7,760 nucleotides of DNA from Nitrospiraceae bacterium (GTDB lineage: Bacteria > Nitrospirota > Thermodesulfovibrionia > Thermodesulfovibrionales > Dissulfurispiraceae): positions 3,463 to 11,222 of the forward strand of contig PMYY01000207.1 in the NCBI GenBank assembly GCA_003170655.1. Direction: 5' to 3'. Numbering within the stretch: the stretch's first letter is position 1; every line of letters starts with the position of its first letter. Below are positions 1 to 6,533 of this stretch, piece by piece. Position numbers and translations under genes: made by a program. The notes beneath the pieces were generated by a model that had not been told where the DNA came from, searched no databases, and was given only the letters and a program-made list of their open reading frames with translations.

Positions 1-1006
1 CGACACGGCTGACTTCATAATTTGTACTCGCAGTCTGCTTCTGAGATGCAGAAGGTGAGCCGACTGCAGGCGCGGGTTGTTGACTCGGCTGGTTCGATGT
101 CACTCCCGGCACCCCGCCCTGTGCAGAGCCGACTGATTTTTCCTGGCTTGTCTGCTCGCTCTTGATCGCTATGGTATCGGGGTCGAACTTCTCTTCGGTC
201 CGCTCCACCTTCGAAAAATCTATCTTCGTCGAAACTCTTACTATAGCTTTGCCCTTACCTATTATGCCTTCAAGCATGCTCTGAAGTTTGGATTCATATT
301 CTCGATCCATCGTCTTCTGGTATTCAAGCTGCTTCGCGTCTGCTACTATGTCGCTTCCGTCCGACGGCCTTGAAAGGAGATTACCCATATTGTCGATAAC
401 AGAGACATTGCCTGGCGGCAAACCTTCGACGCTGCTTGAGACTAGGTGAACGATTCCGCCTATCTGTCCCTGGTTTAGCGTCCTTCCGGCCTTCAACTTA
501 AGAACTACAGACGCAGTAGGCTTGTCTTCTTTATCCGTAAAAATGGTCTTTTCTGGAACAGCGATATGCACCCTTGCCTGATCTACTTCGGCAAGCGTAC
601 GTATAGTACGGGCAAGCTCACCCTGAAGCGCCCTTACATAGTTCAGCCTCTGGACAAATTCTGTGACGCCGAACTGGTTCTTATCGAAAATCTCAAAGCC
701 GATGCCCCCTCCTTGTGGAATTCCCTGGGAGGCCAGTTCAAGCCTGAGTTCATAGACCTTATCTGACGGAACATAAATTGAATTCCCGTCAACCTTGTAT
801 GGGACTTTCATCTCCTTCAACTTAGCAATTGCCTGTCCCGCATCCTCCTGTGTAAGATTGCTGTACAGGACCTGAAAGTCGACCCTCTGGCTCCACATCA
901 TCATTCCGGCGACGATTGCTACGCACAGTGCGAGTACCGACAAAAGAGCCAGTTTCCTCTTCAGAGGCCACGCGATGAATCGATCGACTATGTCTGTCAG
1001 TGCCAT
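1..1006 (-). CDS. fliF: Flagellar MS-ring protein FliF (partial, C-terminus off the left edge)
   Basis: FliF builds the MS ring in the inner membrane, the base on which the rod, C-ring and export gate assemble. The 335 visible codons start at an ATG preceded by AAAGGGG five bases upstream (1012-1018). Residues about 18-38 form the first transmembrane helix (LALLSVLALCVAIVAGMMMW), directly after a basic WPLKRK stretch. The ring-building motifs follow: VLYSNL near 46-51, IPQGGGIGFEIFD near 96-108, and FVQRLNYVRALQGELARTI near 117-135, followed by ARVHIAVPEK. Residues about 285-328 are a Ser/Gln/Pro/Ala-rich linker, and the typical NYEVSRV motif begins at 329, just before the edge. Family members are usually about 500-570 residues, so roughly a third is missing because of the window, not because of damage. 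It lies 30 bases after fliE in the same operon. FliG would be expected next, which is inference. Identification is secure. Confidence 0.97.
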   Translation of the reverse strand, partial: MALTDIVDRFIAWPLKRKLALLSVLALCVAIVAGMMMWSQRVDFQVLYSNLTQEDAGQAIAKLKEMKVPYKVDGNSIYVPSDKVYELRLELASQGIPQGGGIGFEIFDKNQFGVTEFVQRLNYVRALQGELARTIRTLAEVDQARVHIAVPEKTIFTDKEDKPTASVVLKLKAGRTLNQGQIGGIVHLVSSSVEGLPPGNVSVIDNMGNLLSRPSDGSDIVADAKQLEYQKTMDREYESKLQSMLEGIIGKGKAIVRVSTKIDFSKVERTEEKFDPDTIAIKSEQTSQEKSVGSAQGGVPGVTSNQPSQQPAPAVGSPSASQKQTASTNYEVSRV

Positions 1007-1036
1007 TCAGTCCCCTTTGTTTCAGGTTATAAGCCG

Positions 1037-1330
1037 TTATACCTGCATGTTCGAAATCTGCTGATAAGCGCTGATGAGCCGGTTTCTTACAGACAGAAGA
1101 GTCTGCAGCGAGAGGTCGGCCTTTTCCATAGCTACAACAACCGTCTGGATGTCCTTTACCTCACCATTCGCAAAACCCTGGATAGCCTTCTCAGCATCAT
1201 TCTGGATTTGGGATACGTCCTTCAAGGCATCCTTTATTGCGTCTTCGAATGAAACACCCGGCTTTTTGCCTACCTGCTGAGGCTCGGCTATCTTTTGGCT
1301 GATGTCTCCTATTATTTTAATTTCGTTCAT
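1037..1330 (-). CDS. fliE: Flagellar hook-basal body complex protein FliE
   Basis: FliE is the small adaptor that joins the MS ring and export gate to the proximal rod, and it is exported by the flagellar type III system. The protein has 97 residues, normal for the family (about 95-115). The C-terminal half is the diagnostic part: VVVAMEKADLSLQTLLSVRNRLISAYQQISNMQV matches the family pattern of an amphipathic helix with a K-A-x-L-x-x-x-x-x-x-x-R-N-K/R-L core, ending in an I-x-x-M-Q-V-like tail. The N-terminus SFEDAIKDAL also fits. The start is an ATG with a perfect AAGGAGG Shine-Dalgarno sequence at 1336-1342, five bases away. It sits 50 bases after flgC and 30 bases before fliF. The flgC-fliE gap carries a GC-rich hairpin (1353-1372). 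Order flgB-flgC-fliE-fliF is the common one in many bacteria. Confidence 0.96.
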   Translation of the reverse strand: MNEIKIIGDISQKIAEPQQVGKKPGVSFEDAIKDALKDVSQIQNDAEKAIQGFANGEVKDIQTVVVAMEKADLSLQTLLSVRNRLISAYQQISNMQV

Positions 1331-1352
1331 CAGAGCCTCCTTAATTGCAAGA

Positions 1353-1372
1353 GGGCACGGTATGCCGCGCCC
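1353..1372 (-). repeat. GC-rich palindromic hairpin in the flgC-fliE gap (REP-like)
   Basis: On the plus strand GGGCACGG (1353-1360), a TATG loop and CCGCGCCC (1365-1372) form an inverted repeat. The single A/C mismatch becomes a G-U wobble in the operon's own transcript, so the mRNA could fold an unbroken 8-bp stem with a 4-base loop. It ends about ten bases upstream of the fliE Shine-Dalgarno sequence. No U-run follows in the direction of transcription, so it does not look like an intrinsic terminator. The GTAGGGGCGCGGCATACCG style resembles dispersed palindromic intergenic repeats seen in some genomes. Whether it is repeated elsewhere in this one cannot be judged here. Confidence 0.6.
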
Positions 1373-1380
1373 CTACAAAT

Positions 1381-1788
1381 TTATACCTTCAGGATATCCA
1401 GCGTCCTCATGTACATGTCCTTGTAAGATGAAATCATAGTCAGATTAGCCTCGTACGACCTCTGGGCCGTCATTAAATTGACCATTTCCGTCAGAACATT
1501 GATATTCGGATAAGAAACATATCCCTTATTGTCGGCATCGGGATGGCTCGGATCGTATACTGACCTGAAGGGTGACTGGTCCTCGACAACTTGCGGAACT
1601 TCGACGCCGCCTGCAGATTCTCCGAACATGACAGTCTTGAAAAGGACGTCTTTACGCCTATAAGGGCCTCCTTCCGGAGTCTTCGTCGAAGAGGCATTCG
1701 CAATGTTCGAAGCTATGACATTCAGCCTGATCTTCTGCGCCTCAAGCGCCGTTGAGCTGACCTGCATGGGTAAAAACATTTCATTCAT
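1381..1788 (-). CDS. flgC: Flagellar basal-body rod protein FlgC
   Basis: FlgC is one of the proximal rod proteins of the flagellar drive shaft, exported through the flagellar type III apparatus and assembled in the periplasm. The protein has 135 residues, a normal length. The N-terminal rod signature is clear: LEAQKIRLNVIASNIANASSTKTPEGGPYRRK at about 15-46, including the SNIANA motif. The C-terminal helix is equally typical: NVLTEMVNLMTAQRSYEANLTMISSYKDMYMRTLDILKV. These two terminal helices pair in the assembled rod. Its ATG overlaps the flgB stop by one base (TAATG at 1786-1790), with AGGTGG a few bases upstream, so the two are probably translationally coupled. A second in-frame ATG lies three codons in (MNEM), but the first fits the coupling better. 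Confidence 0.97.
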   Translation of the reverse strand: MNEMFLPMQVSSTALEAQKIRLNVIASNIANASSTKTPEGGPYRRKDVLFKTVMFGESAGGVEVPQVVEDQSPFRSVYDPSHPDADNKGYVSYPNINVLTEMVNLMTAQRSYEANLTMISSYKDMYMRTLDILKV

Positions 1789-2129
1789 TATTGACCACCT
1801 GCTTTAGCCACATCTTTCATCATTCTGAATTTCATACTTAATATCTGGGCGGCGCTGCTGTAGAGCAGGTGGTTTTCAGCCACTTTAGTCATTTCGCTGT
1901 CAATGCTAACTGTATTGCCATCCCGGGTAATCATCGTAGGAACCGTTTCGAAAACAGCGTAATTCCCCTCTTGCCCGCCAACGGCCTTGTCCAGTTCGGA
2001 TTGAAAGGATATGTCCGTAGCCTTGTATCCGGGCGTATCAGCGTTGGCTATGTTGGACGTCAATATCTTCTGCCTGAATGAGGCCACATCCATGATATTT
2101 TCAAGCATCTTAAACGTATTGTCCGGCAT
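1788..2129 (-). CDS. flgB: Flagellar basal-body rod protein FlgB
   Basis: FlgB is a proximal rod subunit, the rod protein nearest the MS ring and FliE. With the start chosen here the protein has 113 residues (MPDNTFKMLENIMDVASFRQ...). The family signature ILTSNIANADTPGYKATDISF lies at about 22-42, and the C-terminal part ends LLYSSAAQILSMKFRMMKDVAKAGG, matching rod-protein termini. The open frame extends to 2192 (21 more codons), but that N-terminus is unlike FlgB and has no ribosome site. The ATG at 2129 has GGAGGAG (2135-2141) five bases upstream, which decides the start. The longer form would also run through the candidate sigma-54 promoter at 2188-2203. It is the first gene of the flgB-flgC-fliE-fliF run and overlaps flgC by one base. 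Confidence 0.96.
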   Translation of the reverse strand: MPDNTFKMLENIMDVASFRQKILTSNIANADTPGYKATDISFQSELDKAVGGQEGNYAVFETVPTMITRDGNTVSIDSEMTKVAENHLLYSSAAQILSMKFRMMKDVAKAGGQ

Positions 2130-2134
2130 ATTTG

Positions 2135-2141
2135 CTCCTCC
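2135..2141 (-). promoter_or_regulatory. Ribosome binding site that fixes the flgB start
   Basis: GGAGGAG on the minus strand is followed by CAAAT and the ATG at 2129. It supports the shorter 113-residue FlgB over the longer open frame that begins at 2192. Confidence 0.85.
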
Positions 2142-2187
2142 GCAAAGAAAAGGGTTAGGGAAATTAGTCTTTACCCTCCCATTTCTA

Positions 2188-2203
2188 TGCAATTTACATA
2201 CCT
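2188..2203 (-). promoter_or_regulatory. Candidate sigma-54 promoter for flgB-flgC-fliE-fliF
   Basis: The minus strand reads AGGTAT-GTAAA-TTGCA. It has the invariant GG (2202-2201), exactly ten bases, then the invariant GC (2190-2189), and a perfect TTGCA -12 element. The -24 half keeps GG and one further base of the TGGCAC consensus. It lies in the 85-base gap between the sigma-54 response regulator and flgB, with a predicted transcript start near 2177 and a leader of about 48 bases. The position directly before a rod operon, next to a sigma-54 activator gene, adds weight. The assignment is by eye, without a matrix score. Confidence 0.6.
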
Positions 2204-2214
2204 ACTCACTACAG

Positions 2215-3519
2215 TTATGCCCCTTTAATCTCATCGGCTGTTATGTTGTAATCCTTTAATTTGTTCCTGATCGTCCTTACACTCACACCGAGGACATCGG
2301 CAGCCTTTGTTCTGTTGTTGCCGGTCTCCCTGAGGGTCTTGATAATCAGGTCCCTTTCCACGTCCTTCATGCGGCCCACCTTGGCCGCGTAAGGAGCCTG
2401 CTCAGTCCCTGCCGCAGAAGCAATCCCGTCGGCAGGAGGCATAAGGTTGTCGGTCCCGGAGATTACCGCAGTCCGGTACATGAAATTTTCTAGCTCCCTG
2501 ACATTGCCCGCCCATTCGTTATTCAGCATATAACCTTTCAATTCGCCGGAAATAGAGAAAATTTTTCCCATTTTTTGGGAAAGCCGATGGAGAAAAAATT
2601 CCGCCAGTGGAAGTATATCTTCCGGACGTTCCCGCAGCGGAGGTATCCTCACCGGGAAGACATTCAGCCGGTAATACAGGTCCTCCCTGAAGGTTCCCTT
2701 CTTTACCTCTGTCATCAGGTCCTTATTGGTCGTAGCAATTATCCTGACGTCGAGCTTAACCGGGGCCTTACCACCTATCCTGTCGATTTCCCGCTCCTGT
2801 ATTGCCCTTAGGAGCTTGGCCTGGAGAGAAAAGTCCATTTCGCTTATTTCGTCAAGCAGGAGTGTTCCCTCATTTGCAAGTTCGAATTTTCCAAGCCTCC
2901 TTTCGACTGCACCAGTAAAAGAACCACGTTCATGGCCGAAGAGCTCGGATTCGAGAAGGCTTTCAGAAATCGCGGCACAATTGACCGCAACAAAGGGCTT
3001 AATATTCCTGTTACTGTATTTATGTATCGTCCTGGCAATGATCTCTTTGCCGGTACCGCTTTCGCCAGCGAGTAGGACCGTAATATCGCTCTTCGCAACC
3101 TCCCGGATGATTGACATGAGGTTTTTCATGACCGAAGACTCGGCAACCAGATCGCTGTTGTCTGCCGGAAGTATCCTTTCCACAGTCCTTTTCAGCGCAT
3201 CGAAAGAAACAGGCTTCATGATGTAATCGGTCGCCCCGAGTTTCATGGCGTCGACCGCGCTTTCCACCGTACCGTAACCGGTAATGACGATGACTGGGAT
3301 GAAAAGTCCTTTTTTGCGTATCTCCTGGAGGAATTCTATACCGTTCATCTTCGGCATCTTCATGTCGGTTATTACTAGCGAGTAGTCCGCGATGTTCTCT
3401 TTAGAGAGCGCATCGATGGGATTATTGTAGACAGTGGGATTGAATCCGAAGCGCTTCATCGTCTCCTTCAAAGCTGTCGCCATGTCAATCTCGTCATCAA
3501 CGATCAAAACCGATTTCAT
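2215..3519 (-). CDS. Sigma-54-dependent flagellar response regulator (FleR/FlrC/FlgR type)
   Basis: This is an NtrC-family activator that, once phosphorylated, should drive sigma-54 RNA polymerase at flagellar promoters. It has 434 residues and three domains. The receiver (1-115) has acidic D8/D9, phospho-acceptor D52 in VITDMKMPKMNG, T80 and K102. The AAA+ domain (about 125-355) has Walker A GESGTGKE at 152-159, the sigma-54 contact loop GSFTGA at 199-204 (usually GAFTGA), Walker B LLLDEI at 220-225, the REDLYYRLNVF segment and arginine-finger PPLRER. A Fis-type HTH (about 403-424) ends NRTKAADVLGVSVRTIRNKLKDY. The ATG overlaps the kinase stop by four bases (ATGA), with GAAGAGGG upstream, so the two are coupled. 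The next gene is flgB, preceded by a candidate sigma-54 promoter. The flagellar role rests on this context and on similarity to FleSR/FlrBC/FlgSR systems; the family assignment is secure. Confidence 0.93.
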   Translation of the reverse strand: MKSVLIVDDEIDMATALKETMKRFGFNPTVYNNPIDALSKENIADYSLVITDMKMPKMNGIEFLQEIRKKGLFIPVIVITGYGTVESAVDAMKLGATDYIMKPVSFDALKRTVERILPADNSDLVAESSVMKNLMSIIREVAKSDITVLLAGESGTGKEIIARTIHKYSNRNIKPFVAVNCAAISESLLESELFGHERGSFTGAVERRLGKFELANEGTLLLDEISEMDFSLQAKLLRAIQEREIDRIGGKAPVKLDVRIIATTNKDLMTEVKKGTFREDLYYRLNVFPVRIPPLRERPEDILPLAEFFLHRLSQKMGKIFSISGELKGYMLNNEWAGNVRELENFMYRTAVISGTDNLMPPADGIASAAGTEQAPYAAKVGRMKDVERDLIIKTLRETGNNRTKAADVLGVSVRTIRNKLKDYNITADEIKGA

Positions 3520-4706
3520 TGTACCCTCTTCTCAGATCTTTTTTCGGTCGGTAGCGAAATGATAAAATCGGTACCCCTGCCAGGAAGACTGTCCACATCT
3601 ATTCGCCCCTTATGCGCGGCAACAATACCGAGTGTTATGGACATCCCTAGGCCCGTGCCCCTGTCCTTCGTAGAAAAGAAAGGCTCGAACAGCCGCGCCT
3701 TAGTCTCCTCATCCATACCGGCGCCGTTGTCACGGATAGCTATCCTGACATAGGAAGGCCTTCCTCTTTGGTCCGGCTCCCGCTCTATACGCACAGTTAT
3801 TTTTCCACCGTCCTGCATGGCCTGCACGGCGTTCAGGACCATATTTATCAGTGCCTGCCGCATGAGATCCTTGTCCAGATGGAAAGAATACCTGCCGTCT
3901 TCTGAAAGTTTGATCTCTATGCCACCCGTCGCCAGAACTTCCCTGAATTCATCACACGTCTCGCGCACGATATCGTTGATGCAGCCGTATTCCATCTTCG
4001 GCCTGATCTCGCCCGAAAATCTGAGCATATTGTCCAGAGTGCTGACCAGCGTACGTACGGAATTGGAAATTCGCCTGGCATAATCGACCTGTTCGGTTCC
4101 CTTCAGATCATTGGCCAGAAGATTTGCAAAGAGTTCAATGCTCCCGAGAGGGTTGCGGATTTCGTGCGCAATCTTCATGACCAGTTCGCCCATAGCAGAA
4201 AGTCTCCGGTTCCTTTCGTTTTCAGCTTCGAGGCGCTTCAGCCTCGTTATATCTTTGAAGATAAGCACCTTCCCGATGGTGCTGCCAGCGCCACCGCTAA
4301 CCTCAGAGCTCGAAATCAGAGCATGAAAAGGCTTTCCCTTCTCCGGGACGACGATATCTTCGTTTATTTCTGCATGAAGGGTTGTTCCCCCTACTATTGT
4401 ACCAGAATCAACGCCGAGCAAGCCTTCGGACGCCTTGTTAATCAGCCTGATAACGCCGTCCTTATCGAAAAAAACAACCCCGACATCAATGCTGTCCAGA
4501 ATGCTGTCGAGCAGTTGTTTCTTCTGGTCCACCTCGTCCGTTAGTACCTTAACCCTGTCCTCAAGTGTCTGGTAATACTGCATCAGCGTGGATGAAACCG
4601 AATTGATGCTCTCGATCGCCTTGGTTAAAAGCCCTATGTCCTGGTCATTTTGTTCCTTTGGCTGTTCCATTAGTTGCTCTGGCTGGTCCGATTTATCCGT
4701 CATCAT
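3516..4706 (-). CDS. Cytoplasmic PAS sensor histidine kinase (FleS/FlrB/FlgS type)
   Basis: This kinase probably phosphorylates the co-encoded response regulator. It has 396 residues. Residues about 25-70 form a helical, coiled-coil-like lead (TLMQYYQTLEDRVKVLTDEVDQKK), followed by a PAS domain at about 65-157 (LDSIDVGVVFFDKDGVIRLINKAS ... GKVLIFKDITRLKRLE). The HisKA domain carries the phospho-accepting H181 in AHEIRNPLGSIELFANLL. The ATPase domain shows the N box (NMVLNAVQAM, 288-297), G1 (DNGAGM, 326-331), F box (FEPFFS, 340-345) and G2 (GTGLGM, 350-355). No signal peptide or transmembrane helix is visible, so it should sense a cytoplasmic cue or protein partner, as FlrB/FleS/FlgS are thought to. 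Its ATG overlaps the stop of the TPR gene by four bases (ATGA), and a second ATG follows at once. No good Shine-Dalgarno sequence is seen, consistent with coupling. Confidence 0.93.
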   Translation of the reverse strand: MMTDKSDQPEQLMEQPKEQNDQDIGLLTKAIESINSVSSTLMQYYQTLEDRVKVLTDEVDQKKQLLDSILDSIDVGVVFFDKDGVIRLINKASEGLLGVDSGTIVGGTTLHAEINEDIVVPEKGKPFHALISSSEVSGGAGSTIGKVLIFKDITRLKRLEAENERNRRLSAMGELVMKIAHEIRNPLGSIELFANLLANDLKGTEQVDYARRISNSVRTLVSTLDNMLRFSGEIRPKMEYGCINDIVRETCDEFREVLATGGIEIKLSEDGRYSFHLDKDLMRQALINMVLNAVQAMQDGGKITVRIEREPDQRGRPSYVRIAIRDNGAGMDEETKARLFEPFFSTKDRGTGLGMSITLGIVAAHKGRIDVDSLPGRGTDFIISLPTEKRSEKRVQ

Positions 4707-6334
4707 TTTTCAGATCGCAGCAATGCGGCAGCCTCTGAGACCGCACCGCCGCCACCCTCGGCCTTTTTCAGGTACTCGTTGTTTTTTGCGAGTTTCCCAT
4801 ATTGATAGTCGGCCCACTGGAGACTTTTAGGATCTTTTATTCCGCTGTCGATTGCCTTCTTATAATATACCCTTGCAGTGTCATGCTTGCCGGAAAGATA
4901 GTATAAATCAGCCGCCTTCAACACCGAAATTGCGTCGCCCTTTTGGGCAGCCTTGACATAATTTTTCAGCGCCTCCGCATTGTTTCCCGATCTCACATAA
5001 AGATCTCCGACTCTTGAATAGTCTTTCTGCGTCTCCAGCACCCTGATGGCGCGCGCACGGTACTCCTTTGCCGCGGAGACGTTCCCCTCGTATTCGAATA
5101 TTTCGTATAAAAGCAGCGAAGCCTGCCCTGAATAGTTCGCATCAGTTGTGATGGGGGTCAGCAATCTTTTCGCGTCAGAAAACTTCTTTTCCTGCATCAG
5201 CGTCCGTGCAAGGATCATAGAAGCCTCGGCACCGTTCCTGCCTCTTGCCGCCTTCTGAAGCAGCCGCTTCGCTTGTTCCTTGTATCCTTTCTCATCCATA
5301 TACTTTGCCGCCTCAATAACATAAGGATTGTCTATGCTTAAATAGATGAAATATTTCAGCAAATATTCGTCGGCCTTAGGGTCCTTGTCATGCTGTAGTT
5401 TCTTCAGCCTTTTTTCTAGTTCGTCCGATAAGGTCTGCTTGTTCTTTAGATATGTCAAATAACGAAAGGCCGAATCGGGATCTCCTTTTTTTTCAAAGAG
5501 AGTCACAGCTTTCAGCCTCAGGTCATCCGTCGGCTCATAACTCAGTATATCGATCGCCAGCTTAAGCGCCGCATCCTGGTTGTATTCCGCATCGTAAATC
5601 TGGAACAGGGTCCTCTTGGCCTGAATGGCCTCTAGACGCGATGACGGGGCATTTATGATGGCCGTCAGCATATCCTTGGCATCGATATATTTGCGGGCAT
5701 TGTAATAAATGACAGCCTTGCTTACAGCGATGTTCTCCACCTTCAGCTCCTGGTCCGGGATTTTATTTATAGTCTGGATCGCCTGCTCGTGATTTCCCTG
5801 CGAGCTCAGGATCATGGCCCTGATATAGAGGACGCGGATGTTGCTTTCATAGTCCTTGCGGTCTGTCTTTGCGAGCAGCTTTTCAGCCTTGTCAGCCTCC
5901 CCCTGGATAAATGCGAGTTCGGCCTTTGCTATAATTGCCTGCTCCTGAAATTCACCTTTCACAAGATCCAGTTGCTCTTCAGCTTCTTTATATTTGTGAA
6001 TGTTCATAAGGTCGAGTCCCAATATGAGATGGGCCTCGTCGGTGCGAGCGGTGTCTTTAAATGTTTTAAAAAAACGCTTCAGGTTTATGTCAGATTCATA
6101 ATAATTCTTGAGCTGATAATCAGCCTTCGCGATCCCAAGCAGCGCCCTGGCGGCATCGGGACCTTCCCTGGAGGCGACAAAAACCTGACGATAAAGGTCT
6201 CTGGCCTGGAGGTACTGCTGTGCGGTCATTGCAGCGTCCGCCGGACCAAAAGCATTGTCGGCAGCTGAAGCCGGCTCAGCGGTAGAGAAAAGGAGCGTAA
6301 ATAAAAAAAGAACGACAGCGGTCTCCTTTTTCAC
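4703..6334 (-). CDS. Exported TPR-repeat protein of the flagellar regulatory operon
   Basis: This protein of unknown exact function is predicted to be secreted to the periplasm or outer membrane. I choose a GTG start at 6334 because GGAGGG (6340-6345) lies five bases upstream. It gives a clean signal peptide, MKKETAVVLFLFTLLFSTAEPASA, with cleavage after ASA at residue 24, and a 543-residue precursor. The frame extends to a TTG at 6403, but that adds 23 residues without a ribosome site. The mature protein is almost all helical hairpins of TPR type, with recurring A/G-x-x-Y/L-x-x-x-K-x-Y/F-x-x-A patterns (for example LLGIAKADYQLKNYYESDINLKRFF, LGLDLMNIHKYKEAEEQL, ADLYYLSGKHDTARVYYKKAI). No enzyme motif is seen. 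It is first in an operon with the kinase and regulator, overlapping the kinase by four bases. Periplasmic TPR proteins such as PflA of Campylobacter/Helicobacter scaffold the flagellar motor. An analogous role is possible but is only inference. Confidence 0.85.
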   Translation of the reverse strand: MKKETAVVLFLFTLLFSTAEPASAADNAFGPADAAMTAQQYLQARDLYRQVFVASREGPDAARALLGIAKADYQLKNYYESDINLKRFFKTFKDTARTDEAHLILGLDLMNIHKYKEAEEQLDLVKGEFQEQAIIAKAELAFIQGEADKAEKLLAKTDRKDYESNIRVLYIRAMILSSQGNHEQAIQTINKIPDQELKVENIAVSKAVIYYNARKYIDAKDMLTAIINAPSSRLEAIQAKRTLFQIYDAEYNQDAALKLAIDILSYEPTDDLRLKAVTLFEKKGDPDSAFRYLTYLKNKQTLSDELEKRLKKLQHDKDPKADEYLLKYFIYLSIDNPYVIEAAKYMDEKGYKEQAKRLLQKAARGRNGAEASMILARTLMQEKKFSDAKRLLTPITTDANYSGQASLLLYEIFEYEGNVSAAKEYRARAIRVLETQKDYSRVGDLYVRSGNNAEALKNYVKAAQKGDAISVLKAADLYYLSGKHDTARVYYKKAIDSGIKDPKSLQWADYQYGKLAKNNEYLKKAEGGGGAVSEAAALLRSEK

Positions 6335-6339
6335 ACAGG

Positions 6340-6345
6340 CCCTCC
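6340..6345 (-). promoter_or_regulatory. Ribosome binding site that fixes the GTG start of the TPR gene
   Basis: GGAGGG on the minus strand, then CCTGT and GTG at 6334. It is the only strong Shine-Dalgarno sequence near the 5' end of this gene, and it places the signal peptide at the extreme N-terminus. Confidence 0.8.
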
Positions 6346-6360
6346 ATGAGGCGTACCTTT

Positions 6361-6454
6361 TATCAATAATACACTGAAAAAAATATGCCATTAATCGTAT
6401 CAACTTGATTTATCAATATTTTTCATAATGAGACGGCCTTACGGCATCTTGATA
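6361..6454. repeat. Four copies of TATCAA/TTGATA in the gap before the TPR gene
   Basis: TATCAA occurs on the plus strand at 6361-6366, 6398-6403 and 6411-6416, and inverted as TTGATA at 6449-6454. The second copy is part of the inverted repeat ATCAA-C-TTGAT (6399-6409). Four copies in 94 bases exceeds what I would expect by chance even in AT-rich DNA, so they may be binding sites of a regulator of this operon. The protein is unknown. Confidence 0.4.
6375..6390 (-). promoter_or_regulatory. Candidate sigma-54 promoter for the TPR-kinase-regulator operon
   Basis: The minus strand reads TGGCAT-ATTTT-TTTCA. The -24 element matches TGGCAC at five of six positions including GG. The -12 element matches TTGCA except for the G, one of the two bases normally strictly kept, and this lowers confidence. 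Spacing is correct. The predicted transcript start is near 6363, giving a leader of about 30 bases before the GTG at 6334. The upstream neighbour encodes a sigma-54 activator, which makes the idea coherent. Confidence 0.4.
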
Positions 6455-6464
6455 AGTATATTTT

Positions 6465-6480
6465 AGTCAATTTTATGACT
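6465..6480. promoter_or_regulatory. Inverted repeat AGTCA-N6-TGACT, possible activator (enhancer) site
   Basis: The arms AGTCA (6465-6469) and TGACT (6476-6480) flank ATTTTA. The centre is about 110 bases upstream of the transcript start predicted for the TPR operon, the usual distance range for sites of sigma-54 activators. No U-run follows it after the upstream gene's stop, so it is a poor terminator. The regulatory role is inferred from position only. Confidence 0.3.
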
Positions 6481-6533
6481 GATACGGGAGAACATCCCCG
6501 GTAATCCCATGCCACCCCATGATAGTTAAGAAA

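Noticed and set aside
566..766. Plus-strand open frame of 66 codons
   Set aside because: It lies inside fliF on the opposite strand, has no recognisable motif, and fliF conservation fully explains the sequence.
2145..2185. Possible terminator between the response regulator and flgB
   Set aside because: Only 4-5 base pairs with a long loop can be drawn. The T-rich stretch near the flgB ribosome site is not preceded by a real stem.
2130..2192. N-terminal extension of FlgB
   Set aside because: The extra 21 residues are unlike FlgB and have no ribosome site. GGAGGAG five bases before the ATG at 2129 gives the normal start.
2726..3226. Plus-strand open frame of 166 codons
   Set aside because: It is antisense to the AAA+ domain of the response regulator; its serine/leucine-rich translation is a shadow of that conserved domain.
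5789..6268. Plus-strand open frame of 159 codons
   Set aside because: It is antisense to the TPR gene. The protein has no domain pattern and no ribosome site, whereas the minus-strand frame has a signal peptide and TPR repeats.
6335..6403. Longer start (TTG at 6403 or the ATG four codons in) for the TPR gene
   Set aside because: No Shine-Dalgarno sequence there, and it would bury the signal peptide behind 23 residues. The GTG at 6334 has GGAGGG and a textbook signal peptide.
6481..6500. Possible terminator CGGGA...TCCCCG after the receiver-less activator
   Set aside because: The stem is short with a bulge and no U-run follows, so it does not meet the pattern of an intrinsic terminator.
6499..6514. 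Second sigma-54-like site, TGGCAT-GGGAT-TACCG on the minus strand
   Set aside because: The -24 half is good but the -12 half lacks the GC and most of TTGCA, and the site is about 165 bases from the next start.
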